Source of the DNA: Microcebus murinus
Lineage: Eukaryota; Chordata; Mammalia; Primates; Cheirogaleidae
Length of the DNA: 64,000 bases
Direction: 5' to 3'
Assembly (NCBI RefSeq): GCF_040939455.1
Contig: NC_134113.1
Coordinates: forward strand, 16,106,501-16,170,500
In this document: piece by piece, positions 9,885 to 21,919 of the stretch
How positions within the stretch are numbered: the stretch's first letter is position 1
How the letters are laid out: each line of letters opens with the position of its first letter
The notes under the pieces: generated by a model
What the model saw: the letters and a program-made list of their open reading frames with translations, nothing else
Told to the model about the DNA's origin: nothing
Databases searched by the model: none
Program-made: the position numbers and the translations under genes

Positions 9885-10810
9885 GTTCAACACACCGTAC
9901 TGGAGCTCCTACCAGGTGTTCTGGTAGAGAATACAGCAGAGAACCATACAATTAAGGTTCCTGTACTCTTGACATTGGCATTTTTAATAGGGAGGAGAGG
10001 TAATAAATGGCCAAGTAAATAATAAAGTTTTGAATAGTAGGAACTGGTGTGAAGAAAAACAAAGTCGGGTAAAGGTAATAGGAAAATGATAGGGTGCGTG
10101 GGTCTGGTAGGGCTGGGAGGTGATCTTCATGTGCAGGTCTTCTGGATGAAAAGAATTCAGCCCTTGAGAGATCCAGGGAAGAGCCTCCTAGGCAAAGGAG
10201 AAGTTAGTACAAAGGTTCTGAATCAGGAAGGAGCTCAGGATGTTTGGGTTTTGGCATTCAAGAGACAGAAAGAAGGCTGAGGCAGAGAGAAAAAGGTAGG
10301 AGAGAAAGTTGAAGTTGTAGACAAGGGCCAGGCGGTGAGTGACTTCATAGGAATGGAGGGCAGAGCGCATCACATGTTGTCCTCTTCCTCTGCCTGGACA
10401 CACAGCTGGACTACATTTCCCAGCCTTCCTTGCAGCCAGTGGCCATGTGACTGAGTTCTAGCCAATGGCACTTCCCGAGCCTGGTACTCCATGCTCTTTC
10501 TTCAATATGGTGCCCTTAGAAGCCAAATGTGTAAGATGGTGGAGCCATAACACAGAAGGAGCATGAATTTCTGTATCGCAATGTGGAGGTGAGCTGCCCC
10601 TTGATCAGGATCACCTGTTCAGATTTTATGTCCGTGAGAAACAAACCTCTCTTGGGTTTGGCCGCTGAGATTGGGGATGTGCCTGATACAGGGGCTGGTG
10701 CTCCTTTAACACCCAGATAAGGAGGATGAGTGTGGTTCTCAGGTGCAGTGAGAGGCCATCAGAAGAGTTTCAGAAGCACAGGACCATCCGATTTTAGTTA
10801 TGGTTGATTT
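9885..10810 (-). mobile_element. L2 LINE, interrupted
   Basis: Minus-strand L2. The 3' end is at 9895 (ggagctcctaccaggtgttctgg), with aggaaagagcctcctaggc-type and agtacaaaggttctgaa segments. After an unrelated repeat at about 10396-10690, the L2 resumes collinearly (agaggccatcagaagagttt..atccgatttta, 10749-10797). The two halves are in register, so this was one copy split by a later insertion. Confidence 0.65.
10396..10690 (+). mobile_element. LTR-like interspersed repeat, family not named
   Basis: Begins ggactacatttcccagcctt..ttgcagcc and contains ggccatgtgactgagttct..gccaatggcac, and later gtgagaaacaaacctctc. The same opening recurs at 52500. The 3' end resembles LTRs that finish in gtgagaaataaa..taagccactgag, but I cannot give a secure family. 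Confidence 0.55.
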
Positions 10811-10969
10811 GATGTTCTGGATGTGGTTTGGTAGCGGACTTGGCGAGAGGGTGCGGTTAATGAACTCAGTGAGAATTTCATCTGTCAGCATGTCTGTGAG
10901 ATTCATTCTGTTTTTGCGTCCAGACTGCTAGTTAGCCACGCAGAGAGGGCCGGCAGGGCAGACGGTGTG

Positions 10970-11530
10970 CGATCCTGCTCAAGACCTCTTTTTTACTGCG
11001 CAAATGATCCAAAGTGTCAGGTCTCCTGACAGCCAGCCTCTGTTGTCTCCTTTGGACAGAACTTTTGATTCCACCTCACGTCCCTTCCTAAGCCTGCTCC
11101 TTACCCCTCCCACTGCTCCACCTCAGTCAGCCGCCCCCATCAGAGCCCCAGTAGTCAGCAGTCATTCAAGTGTCTCCCCATGATGGACAAAGCCCTACTT
11201 GATCTGACCCTTTCTACTTTCCAGCCTTGTCTGCCGACACTCTCGCCCTTGCTCACTCAGCTCCAGTCACACTGCTCTCCGTTCTGTTCCTCAGACAAAG
11301 ACCAGCCTGTCCAGGCTTCGGAGTTTTTGTACAACCTTTTCCTTCTGCCTGGAACTCCCTTGCCCAACCCCTTTCCGTGGCTGCCTCTCCTCACCATTCA
11401 GATCTTAGCTCAATTCCTATTCCTCAGAGAAGACGTCTTGCCCACCCTACTAAGGCTGCCCTCTCCTTGTCCTCAAGTCACATGCATGTCATCTCTGTGT
11501 TTTCTCTGCCTAGCACTCCTCACTGTCCAA
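10970..11530 (+). mobile_element. L2 LINE 3' segment
   Basis: Plus-strand L2: caaagccctacttgatctgacc, ctcactcagctccagtcacact, cttctgcctggaactcccttgcc, agctcaattcctattcctcagaga. The 182-codon open frame at 11180-11728 is L2-derived for most of its length and runs on into an Alu, so it is not a gene. Confidence 0.8.
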
Positions 11531-11584
11531 GGCAAAGTCCCACAAAGAGACCAAGGCCACAAACTAGGAGGGAAAGTCAAGGGA
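11503..11584 (+). repeat. 82-bp duplicated segment, copy A
   Basis: Starts tctctgcctagcactcctca and ends aaagtcaaggga. It is repeated at 13014-13095 in the same orientation with only two mismatches (about 98 percent). Here it continues the L2 to its left without a break, so this copy is the likely donor. Confidence 0.9.
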
Positions 11585-11719
11585 ACCATGTCAGTGACCC
11601 TTGTCAGACCCTGGCGGCTCCAGGTCTCTCAGAGGGGCTGGAATGAAGAGAGAGTCAAGCTGTGGGCTGAGCAAACCTGGGCAGGATGTGAGGCACCTGG
11701 ATGTCAAGAATGGCAGGAG

Positions 11720-12028
<309 letters not shown>

Positions 12029-12044
12029 AAGAATGGCAGGAGGA

Positions 12045-13010
12045 GTCATTGCTGGGGCCAGAGAGAAAGACAGGGGCTGCTGCTGCCTGGTGGCTGGAAG
12101 GGGACATCAGTGAACACACTCAAGGTCTCCCTGGGACTCCTTTGAACTCATTGGCAAGAATCTGATGGGAGCTGGAACTTCCCTGACTGTGTGGGGATGG
12201 AGCCAGAGGAATTCTGTTTGTTAAGGCCCCAGGTAGTGGGGAAACTTGTGGCTAAAATTACAGATCATCTTCTTTAAGGGAGGAGGGGTACGGATAACTG
12301 AACTAAGGCAGAGAGAGATGTAAGGAATGCTGATTTCACTCAGCCCTCCCCAGCAGCCCCATAGGACATTTTTGTGGGCCAGTTGTAAGGAGTGATCTTA
12401 GCTGGTGAAGGACTTTGGGTCTTAGCAGTCTTCCGGCTGCGTCAGTCCTGGGAGCATTTGGTGGCGGCGGTGGGGTGGGGGTGTTGGGTATGTGTTGTGA
12501 TGTGGGGAGGAATCTTTTCTCCAGCCAACTTGAAGCTGGATGCTTTGACTCAGATGGTCCTTCAGGAGAAAATTCTTCCCCTATTTGTTTGTTTCCATGA
12601 AGAAACTGTGCACTTTCCAAGAAATGAAAGCACTTCCTATCTTTTGCTCACTGAATCTTCCTCCAAGGGTGGGGAGGGCCTAAACGGACTGGCCAAACCA
12701 AGAGAAAGAACTGGATGTGTGTGCTCACCTCTTTCTCCTCTCATGATGGCCTGTTTGCAGGATACAGGTTTTCTCCTAGAGCCCCCAGAGACAGCTGCTC
12801 AGGTAGTGCACTGCAAAACTCTGTATGGTACCATTTACAAAGCGAGAACAAATGGTACCCCTTAGAGTAGAGCATCGTGCAGGCCCTGAATTCTCCTCCA
12901 ACTCCATCCCACCCACCCCATGGTCCAGAGGCAGGTATTAGAAGCAGATATGAAAGCCTTTCTCATGCTGGCCCCTATTGGACTGTGTGGTCCAACCCCC
13001 CCAAATGTCC
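12045..13010. other. Unassigned unique sequence
   Basis: No recognised repeat or gene. It contains a 157-codon plus frame (12392-12865) with no identifiable domain and a G/T-rich tract at 12460-12510. Treated as non-coding. Confidence 0.55.
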
Positions 13011-13013
13011 ATG

Positions 13014-13095
13014 TCTCTGCCTAGCACTCCTCACTGCCCAAGGCAAAGTCCCACAAAGAGGCCAAGGCCACAAACTAGGAGGGAAAGTCAAGGGA
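13014..13095 (+). repeat. 82-bp duplicated segment, copy B
   Basis: Near-identical copy of 11503-11584 (differences at gtcc/gccc and gagacc/gaggcc). The left flank is unrelated to L2 and the right end abuts a MaLR LTR. There is no A tail and no obvious target duplication, so it did not arise by L1-type retrotransposition of this piece. Confidence 0.9.
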
Positions 13096-13509
13096 CTTAT
13101 TCTCTAGAACCTCTGAGTATGTCACCTTATATGAAAAAAGACTTTGCAGACATGATTAAGGGTCTTGAGATGTGAAGCTTATCCTGAGTTATCTTGGTGG
13201 GGCCAAGGTAATCACAAGGGTCCTCATAAGAGGGAAGGTGATGTGAGAAGGAAAACAGAGAGAGACTTGAAGACGCTGTGCGGCTGGCTTGGAAGGTGGA
13301 AGAGGGGGCCATGAGCCCAGGGAGGAAGGAATGATTCTTGCCTAGAGCCCTCAGAAGGGAGCACAGCCCTATAGCACCATGGTTTTAGCCCATTAATTCC
13401 TGTGGGATTTCTGACATCCAGACCTAGAAGATAATAAATTTGGGTTGCTTTAAGCCATGAAGTTCGTGGTAATTTTTTTACAGCAACAATAGAAAACTAT
13501 TATAATACA
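13096..13509 (+). mobile_element. MaLR (MLT1-like) LTR
   Basis: Contains gaacctctgagtatgtcacc, gactttgcagacatgattaa, ttatcctgagttatcttggt, aatcacaagggtcctcataa, and the terminus taagccatgaagttcgtgg..cagcaacaatagaaaac..taatacag. Essentially full LTR length for the class. Confidence 0.85.
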
Positions 13510-13587
13510 GAGTCCATTAGTATTTCCAATCTTGCTGTCGTGGGTATCTGACTCTTCTTTGTGGGGTGAGATATAAAGTCTAGACTT

Positions 13588-13738
13588 GCGTTGTCTGATA
13601 CAGTAGCTACTAGCCATATACAGCTATTTAAATTAAAATAAGCACAAGTATAATATTCACTTCTTTAGTGGCACTAGACACATTTCAACTGCTCAATGGT
13701 CCCACGTGGCTTGTGGCTACCTACTGGACAGCACGGAT
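13588..13738. mobile_element. hAT-Charlie MITE (MER3-like)
   Basis: Palindromic non-autonomous DNA transposon. Arms are cagtagctactagccatata on the left and acgtggcttgtggctacc..actggacagca on the right, with an AT-rich centre (atttaaattaaaataag). The name is from memory; the palindromic hAT form is what is visible. Confidence 0.7.
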
Positions 13739-14358
13739 GCAGGACATTTGCGTCATCATTCAAAGTTCTATTGGGTTAGACCTAAGGGGGGAAGTCGCAG
13801 GAGTCCATTTAGCCAGGGAGGACCAGCCATGCTCTTCAAAAAGGCAGTACCAATAACAAAACTGCTAGTGTATCCTCCATCTGATTTCTGTATTTATAGT
13901 TCTAGGTGCATTTTTCCTTGGGGGCAGTGAGGAAGTGAGATTAATCCCTTTAAATCCCAACCCAACCATGCAAGGACAAGGGTATCATAGAACTGGGCCC
14001 TTAAAGGGGGACTGGAAGGCAGGAGACTAGCTGCGAAGGGACCAGAGGATGCCAAGCCCATCACAGCAGGACTGACCCCCCCCCAGGAGAGATCTAAGGG
14101 AGAGGAAGTGGTGAAGTCCTTCAGAAATACAGATAACAGCTCCAGAACTCTTGAGATCCAGATAAAATTAGCTTGAAACCTCATTCCATTCTCTGAGCAG
14201 TCCAACTCCCTTCCCCAGATTTCTGAATATTCTTGACATTTGCAAGGTCATTTCCAGCTTGAGCCCGACCTTTCTGTGCTATGTAAACCAAGACCTGACT
14301 TTCAGCTCCCTCTTTGATTTGGATGCACCCCTCACCGCCCGCCCGTGCCCAGTGTCTG
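13739..14358. other. Unassigned unique sequence
   Basis: Nothing recognised. Contains a C9-type run near 14079 and short frames without domains. Confidence 0.5.
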
Positions 14359-14359
14359 A

Positions 14360-14595
14360 GAGGCAGCGTGGAGCATTTGCTGGTTAAGAGCGAGGACTCT
14401 GAGGTCAGACTGTCTGGGACCATCACTTATGAGCTCTGGGACCTTGGGCAACTTACTGAATTTCTCTGTGCCTCAGTTTCCTCACCTGGAAAATCGGGAT
14501 AATAATTAAGTCACTATGGGAGTTAAATGGGTACATTTGTGGAAATTCCCAAGACAGCTCCAGACACATAATAAGCCCTTAAAAAGGGTTAGTTA
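14360..14595 (+). mobile_element. MIR SINE, near full length
   Basis: Plus-strand MIR with most parts kept: gaggcagcgtggagcatttg, gaggactctgaggtcagac, gaccttgggcaacttactga, gtgcctcagtttcctcacct, and the 3' end cagctccagacacataataagc. Confidence 0.9.
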
Positions 14596-15190
14596 ATATT
14601 TGTAGGTATATTAGACTTCACTGAAAAATTGGGGTTCAGAGAGAGAAATTAGACTGTGAACCCTGATGCAAATAATTAAAGATATCCAATATTTAATTAG
14701 TCATTCCTGGTCTTAAATACCTGTTCAGCTTCTGGTGCTGAAAGCTCTAATTATTCCCCTACTGTATGTGGTATCTATCTTCCGTCTGTCTCCTTTTCTT
14801 TTTCCTCTCCTTTCTTTGGCTGGGAGTCTGCAAAGTGGGGGTCCCAGCGGGCTACAGCAGGGTATGGGGTTTTAGAAAGTCCTTGACCGTTACTTTATAA
14901 GGCGTTTTTATCAGTTGAGATTTATCTTCATGTGTTTATGCCAGTGGCATTTTGGACTAAAATAGCTGTTGTTATCTATTGCAGAGGAAGTGGGAGATGG
15001 GAGCTTTCAGACGTCTGTGAACAATCGGCTGCGGTTTTGAGTCAGTAATTCCTGATCCTCTTTCTGCAGAGTCTAGGCTGGGGCCTGCAGTGGAGCTGGT
15101 CTCAGGTTTATTCTGGGGTGTTGCCTAAGCCCAGTGTAAGCACTACCCTCTTTGAGAGAAAAACAAAAGGACTGGGAGTGGTGAATGTGG
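14596..15190. other. Unique sequence, possible conserved block at 14880-15075
   Basis: No repeat recognised. The part at 14925-15060 (gccagtggcattttggacta, aaaatagctgttgttatc, aacaatcggctgcgg) looks like slowly evolving non-repetitive sequence, but without an alignment this is only a hint. Confidence 0.35.
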
Positions 15191-15194
15191 GAGG

Positions 15195-15440
15195 AACTGG
15201 CATTGATCTTAGAGTAGAAATGACCCAGGTTTCCTGCTAGCTCTGCTACTTAAGAGATCTTTGACCTTGGGCAAATTACTTCACCTCTCTGGGCTCTGGT
15301 TTCCTTACATGCAATATACTAATAATAGCTACCTTATGAGGCTTTTGTTACAGTTCAGTATGATAGTGTATTTAAAAGGCAATAGTACATTTTAAAAGGC
15401 TGGTATACAGTGATGCTCAATAAGCAGTAATTCATAGCTT
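15195..15440 (+). mobile_element. MIR SINE
   Basis: tgaccttgggcaaattactt, cacctctctgggctctggtt, and the 3' end ggctggtatacagtgatgctcaataag. Confidence 0.8.
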
Positions 15441-15444
15441 ACTA

Positions 15445-15590
15445 CTGTATTCAGTGCTCATAACATGATTATGAGGTAGATGTTATTGCCCTATTTTACC
15501 AGGCAAATTGCTGCAGATCACAAAGCTAATAAACACTGGAGCCAGGATGGAAGCCTGTCTTGATTCCAAGTGTTATGATTTTATCTTTTT
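15445..15590 (-). mobile_element. MIR SINE, inverted relative to its neighbour
   Basis: attatgaggtagatgttattg, ccctattttaccaggcaaattg, cacaaagctaataaacactgga. Lies head-on to the plus-strand MIR ending at 15440. Confidence 0.75.
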
Positions 15591-15808
15591 TATATCAGAC
15601 AAAAGAAATCCATGAACACATTCTCTTTGTAAAACTTTTACCCATTCAGAAGCATGTAGAGAGAAAAATTAAATTCATCCCTCTTCTATTGATGCCATTC
15701 TCCTCCTTAGAGAGAACTACCATTAGCAATTCACTATAAGTGCGTACAGTCTAGGAAGTTTTATCATAATTTCATAATAATTTTCAAATACTTTATAAAA
15801 GTGAATGG

Positions 15809-15893
15809 GATCTATCTATCTTATATATGTCTATCAATATCTATATCTATCTATTCTATTAATATATATCTACTATCTACCTACCTACCCATT
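15809..15893. repeat. TATC/TCTA microsatellite, imperfect
   Basis: Interrupted tctatctatc units, then ctacctacctaccc, with AT-rich interruptions. Confidence 0.85.
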
Positions 15894-16538
15894 GAGCCAG
15901 TTTTGTGACTAATTTTTGACATTTAACCCTCTGTCTTGGAGATTTTTCCACTCCAGTACCCATGACTTTGCATCATTCTTTGTGTCCATAAAATGGCTGT
16001 ATGATAAATTATGTAGTCAAGTTTATTAATAATTTCTGTATTGAAAAATGTTTGGATTGTTGTAGTGTTTCACCTTTTAACTTCATTTGTTAGTTTTAAT
16101 TAGGCAGGGCCTTAAATTCTAAGGCAGTTCCATCTGTCAATATTTCTTATAGCTTCTGAGTTTTGCATCTTGCATAGGAGGGCCTTCTCCTCATCTCAAG
16201 GTTGTAAAAATGTTCTCCTATATTTTCTTCTAGAGTGCTAAAACCCCACTATAATACTAGAAGTGGGGACCAAAATACATATTGTCACTTAAAATGTGGG
16301 GTTGATGTTATTGAGCTGCTGAAGATGAGACCTAACTGCCAATCACTGGTCATCTTGTGTCTGAATTCATTAGTTATGGAGCACATTTTGTAGTTTTGGT
16401 TTTTATGTTGAACTCTAATGCATCTGGGATTTATTGTTTTGAATGGCGTGGAGTAGGATCTAATTTTATTTATTACCTTGTAAATTAGAAGTTTAGTTAA
16501 TACCACGTATTAGATAGTCTTTCTTTTCCCCTTGTAAT

Positions 16539-16880
<342 letters not shown>

Positions 16881-17084
16881 TAATTTAAATGGTCACCTTT
16901 ATCATTAACATATATCCCTATTTATGGGTCTGTTCTGAAATCTCCTCTTCCATTAATATAGTTGTAGGGTTAATCATATTCATCATCAGTTCTGTTCCAT
17001 TGCTTTGTCCTTGAGCCAGTACTACAGTGGCAAAGAGTTAAGTATTCAAATAATACAATAAATATTTTTGAATGGTTAATGTGG

Positions 17085-17545
17085 TGAATTATAATAATAG
17101 ATGCCTTACTTCATGGTTCTGGTATTTCTTTTATCATACTGCTAATCTGATCTGTTAATATTTGTTTGGGATTTCACATTTAGCTTATTGAAGATGGACT
17201 ATAGTTTATTATTTATGTGCTCTCTTTGTCTGGCTTTGGGAATAGCAAACAAGGCCTGTGATATTTCCACCGGCACCTCCTCTTCCTTGAATTTCCACAT
17301 ATGTTAGTGACAGATTTTATTTCAGCAGTCATGACAGTACTATAGCTCTGGAGCATCAGTGAGAGGCTGTAACTAAAGAAAAACTCAGATCTCGATCCTG
17401 GATGTAATTGCTGGAACCTGGGAGGTGTAGCGAGGGGGTTGCAGGCTGGATGGCTCGGCTCAGTGGCGGGATCCAGGCATCAGCTCTAGGAGTCAATATT
17501 GTGAACCTGCCTGGGGAGAGTGCCAGGGTATAAACTCCACCATAT
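17085..17545. other. Unassigned unique sequence
   Basis: No gene or repeat recognised. Confidence 0.5.
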
Positions 17546-17742
17546 GTGAATGTGTGTGTGTCTTCACGCTATGCATCTGCATGTGTATTTGCATGCTTGT
17601 GATAAGCCTACATGCATGAATGTAGAGTGTATACACACGTATGTGAATGTGTGAATGAGTCTATATGCCTGTGAGTATATATATATATATGTATGTATAT
17701 ATGAATATGCGTGTTTTGGAGGGTTTGCTTGTGTGTGTGTGT
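17546..17742 (+). repeat. TG/ATG-rich low-complexity tract
   Basis: Degenerate run of tgtgtg, catgcat and tatatatg words, with a purer (TA)n block at 17677-17690 and (TG)n at 17731-17741. Likely an old, decayed microsatellite cluster. Confidence 0.8.
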
Positions 17743-17859
17743 TGAAGAAATCCCTACCTCATTCCAGGGCTGGTCAGGACACTGCTGCAGGGATTGCTTG
17801 AGCCTTCATGGGTTTGGAGGGTGCATGAATCAGATGACCAAGGTAAAGTACAACTGGCG

Positions 17860-17955
17860 AAAGTAAAGCTCAGGACTGACAGTGTGGCTTTGAGAAAGTG
17901 ACTTAATCTCTCTTAACCTCAGTCTCCTCCCATAAAACATGGAAGAGATTCACCT
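17860..17955 (+). mobile_element. MIR fragment
   Basis: gtgtggctttgagaaagtga, cttaatctctcttaacctcag, cctcccataaaacatgg. Confidence 0.75.
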
Positions 17956-18525
17956 CTGCCCTGTCCCCTCCTTCTGCCCTCATCACAGGTCAAAACGGAA
18001 GGAAATGCCATCAGGCTCTGGTTTCTCGTGTCCCAGATGTGCTGTCACTAGCAAGGTTGGGGTGGTGACAGGGGGCCCTTGAGTGGCTCTGTTTCCTTCA
18101 CCAGGGGTGTGAAACAAACATGGTGGAATGTGCTTTCTCTTTAGGAGCTGGTGCCCTTGGTCCCATGTCACAGGGCTTGGACACTCTTCAGATGCAAGCC
18201 TGCTTTACTTCTCTGCACCTGTGGATGTAGGTGCTGGCTTCTCTATCCCACTGTCCCCTCTGCACACTGATGAGCCAAGACAGACAAGCTGCATCTCTGC
18301 CAGAGCAAATTCTGGACGCACAGTACCAGCTTGGAAGTCACCTGTCAGGGAAACAGGAAAACTTCAACCACTGCCTCTTGCTGAACCTGCTGGACAGAAT
18401 CCACTCACTTTTGCTCAGACAACTGTCTTTGCAGGTTCAAAGGTGGCTGGGATGGATTTAAGAAAAGTGGCCCCAATTCTGCTTCTACTTCTTAGTATAA
18501 GTAATAGATAAAACAAAACAAAACC
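17956..18525. other. Unassigned unique sequence
   Basis: No repeat or gene recognised. A 127-codon frame (18128-18511) has no known domain. Confidence 0.5.
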
Positions 18526-18529
18526 AGAA

Positions 18530-19000
18530 CACCCACGTCAAATTAGCTTAAGGGAAAAGTAAAATTTGTTGGCTCACATAAATAGGAAGTCAAAATGTAG
18601 CTTTCAGGCATAGCTGGATCCAGGACTCAACCATCTTCAGAATGCACTCTCTCTCTTCATCTCTCTGCTCTTTTCCCTTCTGCATTTGGCCACCTTCCTT
18701 CTCCTACATACAGGTTAATTCCCTGTGACAGAGGAAGATGGCCACTAGAAGATCTGACTTCACATCCCACCAAGACCCCCCAAGTCATCTCCCCAGATTG
18801 CTTTGGCAGAATAGTTTTAGTGAAGACTGATTTGCTCAGCTCAGGTCATGTGTCTACCCTTGTCCAATAACTGTTGCTGGAGGATGAAGGGCTCTGATTG
18901 GCTCTTGTGAATTACTGGCCTACCCTTGTGAGTGCAGTATGGAGATTGACAATTCACTGGTGACACTTGGAGTGAGGAAGGAGTGCATCCCCAACACAAG
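18530..19000 (+). mobile_element. Medium-length interspersed repeat, family unnamed (copy 1)
   Basis: Shares its order with 56185-56725: attagcttaaggg..ttggctcacat, ggcatagctggatccagg, tctgctcttttcccttctgc, and repeated gattggctc-type words near the end (18894-18960). It has the length and composition of an LTR or non-autonomous DNA element. Family name not secure. Confidence 0.6.
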
Positions 19001-19004
19001 GATT

Positions 19005-19600
19005 TTGGACAATATAAAAAAGTGTGTTTTTTTACAGGAAGAATAAATGCTGGCTCAATTTAGAGAAAATGAGTCCTTTGACTTAAGTTGCTTTCTGAGC
19101 CTTGGTGGACAACATTTTCCATTGCTTTGAAGCCATCTCAGAGAAGTAGGAATGAGATGGGTTGATTGTGCTATTGATGTTAATTGTGCTCATGTCCTCC
19201 TCCACCTCTGATTTCCAGGATCCTTGCAGTAAGGGCATCAGTGGAAGTTATTTATGCACGTCTACCTCCTTCTTGAGACGCTGAGAACCCAGCCTAGAAA
19301 GTTCAGCCTAAGGTTTCCCTGGATGTTGCCTTCCTTTTAGTCTGATCTCATTTGTGAAGAAGTTCAATGTTGGATGCAAATGTTTGAGAGGATCATTGAT
19401 ATAGTTTTTGAATCTAGCAGATCTAATCTATAGATCCAATCCAATTGGATATGGAGAGATCTATAAAGCTGGTAAAGGTCTTAGACATTTTATTCTTATG
19501 AGGAATCACTAAAAAAACTGGAGATATTATTTGTGCTAAAAAACAGAAGACATACAGGATCTACTGGCTAGTAATTTATTTATGGGGAGGACTGATCTGT
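19005..19600. other. Unassigned unique sequence
   Basis: No gene recognised. A perfect 12-bp palindrome atccaattggat lies at 19439-19450 among several gatct/agatc words (19420-19462), probably chance. Confidence 0.5.
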
Positions 19601-19605
19601 GGAAG

Positions 19606-19968
19606 TATATTATTCTGCTTGGGCTCCCATAACAAGATACCATAGACTGGGTGACTTAAGCAAAGGGAAATTTTCTCACAGTTCTGGAGGCTAGAAGTCC
19701 CAGATCAAAGTCTGATAGGGCTGGTTTCTGGTTTGCAGATGGCCACCTTTCTCCTGTGTCCTTACATGGTAGAGAGAAAGCAAGCCAGCTCTCTAGTGTC
19801 TCTGCTCATAAGGACACTAATGCTATTGGATTGGGCCTCCCTTATCCCCTACCTATCACCTCATTTAACCTCAATTATAATAGTTCTATAAAAGTCTTAT
19901 CTCCAGCCTTTGGGGGTTGGGGCTTCAACATATGAATTTGGGGGAGGAAACATTCAGTTTATAATAGG
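19606..19968 (-). mobile_element. MaLR (MLT1-like) LTR
   Basis: Minus-strand LTR. The reversed 3' end is cccataacaagataccatag..ctgggtgacttaagc. It continues with cacagttctggaggctagaa, ctcctgtgtccttacatgg and aaggacactaatgctattgg, and ends aacatatgaatttggggg..aaacattcagtttataata. Confidence 0.9.
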
Positions 19969-20039
19969 AAGGAACAGTGGATTTATTCTTAATCCCAACG
20001 AATCTCAATTTCCTTATCCTAAAAATGAAGACCAGTATG

Positions 20040-20430
20040 TTTGTTTATTAGGATTAGCTCAGCTTTGAGTGACCCAGAATTCAAATTCAAAATAATAGCT
20101 GCTTAAGCAAGATAGAAGTTTAATTCTTTCTAATATGAATGAGTGCAGAAGGGAGCAACTAGGGCTATTTTGGCAGCTCTGTGATCATCAGGAACTCCAG
20201 TGTCTTCATTTCCTTCTTCTGTATTCAACACAAGAATTCTATCTCATAATTCAAGATGGCGGCTTGGGTTCCAGCCATTCTTGTAACACTCCAGCCATCA
20301 AGATAGAGGAAGGACTTGTCTGTTCTCTTAAGCATGCTTTCTGGATGTTGTATATGCTGTTTCCTTTTATGTCTCCTAGTCAGAACCCCTACAGCGATCC
20401 AACTTGGATTCAATGACTGCCAGAGTGCCT
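20040..20430 (-). mobile_element. Probable interspersed repeat, family unnamed
   Basis: tgcttaagcaagatagaagtttaattctttc, then gaactccagtgtcttcatttcc and caagatggcggcttgggttcc, follow the layout of mammalian repeats that open with a reversed taagccact..-type terminus. Moderate support only. Confidence 0.45.
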
Positions 20431-20925
20431 TCCCAACCCACCTTTCTAGGATGTGTCTTACGAGTAAATGGGAAAGCTCACCAAGAGTGTTGTGAATGTT
20501 GATCCATGAGACAGGCTTATTTTAACCTCACTGCCTTAAAACTTGTGATAATTTTAGGCAGCATCTGAAATGAAATACATTTTTTCCTTGATGTCAAAAA
20601 AGGATTAGTAAGCAAAAGATAAGCTAACATGTAGTGGGATAATTAATATTTTAGAAGCAATACCTGTTTCAAACACAGCTCAGTCAGTCATGTACTTGAG
20701 AATCATTGGTTGACTAAATGGAAAATATTCTTATTTATTGACTAAAGTAGGTCCTCTAAGCTTTCGTTTGAGCTAAAAGTCAAGAAATTTTATTAAATGA
20801 CCTCCAAGGTAACTTTCCAATGATTCTATGAAAATTCGAGTGCACAATACAATAAAGTTTCTAGGTTTGCCCCATCCAGCTAATAAAATGACCTATATAT
20901 CTTCCCTTTTTTTGTCGTCTTCCTT
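20431..20925. other. Unassigned unique sequence
   Basis: AT-rich; nothing recognised. Confidence 0.45.
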
Positions 20926-20931
20926 CTCTCA

Positions 20932-21180
20932 GACAACTGTTGCCATGTAACAAATGACCACAAACAGTGGCTTAAACAAGCATTCACTATCTCACAGTTT
21001 TGGGGACCAGGAATCTGGACATGGCTTATCTGGGTCCTCCGTTTGAGCGTCTTTTGCAGGGCTGTAACCAACATGTCAGCCAGGGCTGGGGGCCTGTCTG
21101 AAGGTTTGCCCACTCTTTCATGCAAGGTGGTGCTGGATGGCTGAGTATATCTTATATGCAGAGTTTTGTCTTATTTTTCT
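20932..21180 (-). mobile_element. MaLR-like LTR fragment
   Basis: Opens tgttgccatgtaacaaatgaccacaaacagtggctt, then tatctcacagttttggggac, ggaatctggacatggcttatc, gccagggctgggggcctg. This is the reversed 3' half of an LTR of the taagccact..ttgttacacagcaa type. Confidence 0.6.
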
Positions 21181-21384
21181 CAAAGAGGGCCCCCCCAAGT
21201 TGTAAACACTTCAGGCTCCCCGAAATGAACCTCCCTCTGCTTCCCTGTCACTATTGATTCTGTCACTGGGATGCTCCTTCTAAGTCACCCAGCGCCCGCG
21301 AGCAGTCAGCAACAGGATGGAGACCACAATGGTTCTGCCTTCATGTCGTCCTTGGGGTCCCTTTCAGCTCTTCGAGCAGAGTCA

Positions 21385-21890
21385 ACAGCCAGCAGGCCCG
21401 GAGCGACCGCCTGACCTAGGTGCCTCTCAGGAACGAGACTATTATTCATTAACAAGCCTGGTTATTTTATGGGCCAATTAACCAGGGGGGCCGTGGAGGG
21501 GAAATTCCAACATTGTGCAAGTCTCCGTCTCCCCCTCGTTATCTCTTTTTTCTCTCCACTGCAGTTTGGGTCTCTGCCACTGTTTAAATTTAAGCCGACT
21601 TGCTATCCCAGCATCTGCAGTTTGATTATTTGACTATTGCCTGGCTCTCAGTCAAACCACTGGGAAGCCCACTAGCCAGCGATTAAATCTGGGCCATGAT
21701 TATAATGGTTTTATTTTAGTTGGGCCTCTGTTTATGGGCCCACTGGTATTAGAGTACAGTGTTATTGTAATGAGGTATTAGCCTCATAGAAATAATCATG
21801 TGAGGCAAATAGGCTGAGGAACGCCAGACAAATGGAGTCGATTATTTGGCCAATACATTTTTGCTTGATCTTTCATTCTGTTGTGAAAGA
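21385..21890. promoter_or_regulatory. Candidate conserved non-coding element / enhancer
   Basis: Non-repetitive 500-bp block rich in transcription-factor-like words. The 10-mer TTTATGGGCC occurs twice in the same orientation (21466-21475 and 21731-21740); TTTATGG is the core of posterior HOX/CDX sites. Also visible: CCAAT (21474-21478), tttaaatttaa (21583-21593), ccatgattataatgg (21694-21708), and TTGGCCAA (21846-21853), an NFI-like palindrome. The texture resembles developmental enhancers. No open frame of note. Conservation is inferred, not measured. Confidence 0.45.
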
Positions 21891-21919
21891 GAGAGTGTGT
21901 GGGAAGAGAGGAGAGGAGA

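Noticed and set aside
12392..12865. 157-codon plus frame
   Set aside because: No domain, no splice or initiation context, and chance open frames of this length are expected in 64 kb on six frames.
19439..19450. Perfect palindrome atccaattggat as a regulatory operator
   Set aside because: Twelve-base palindromes are expected by chance in a window of this size and there is no supporting context.
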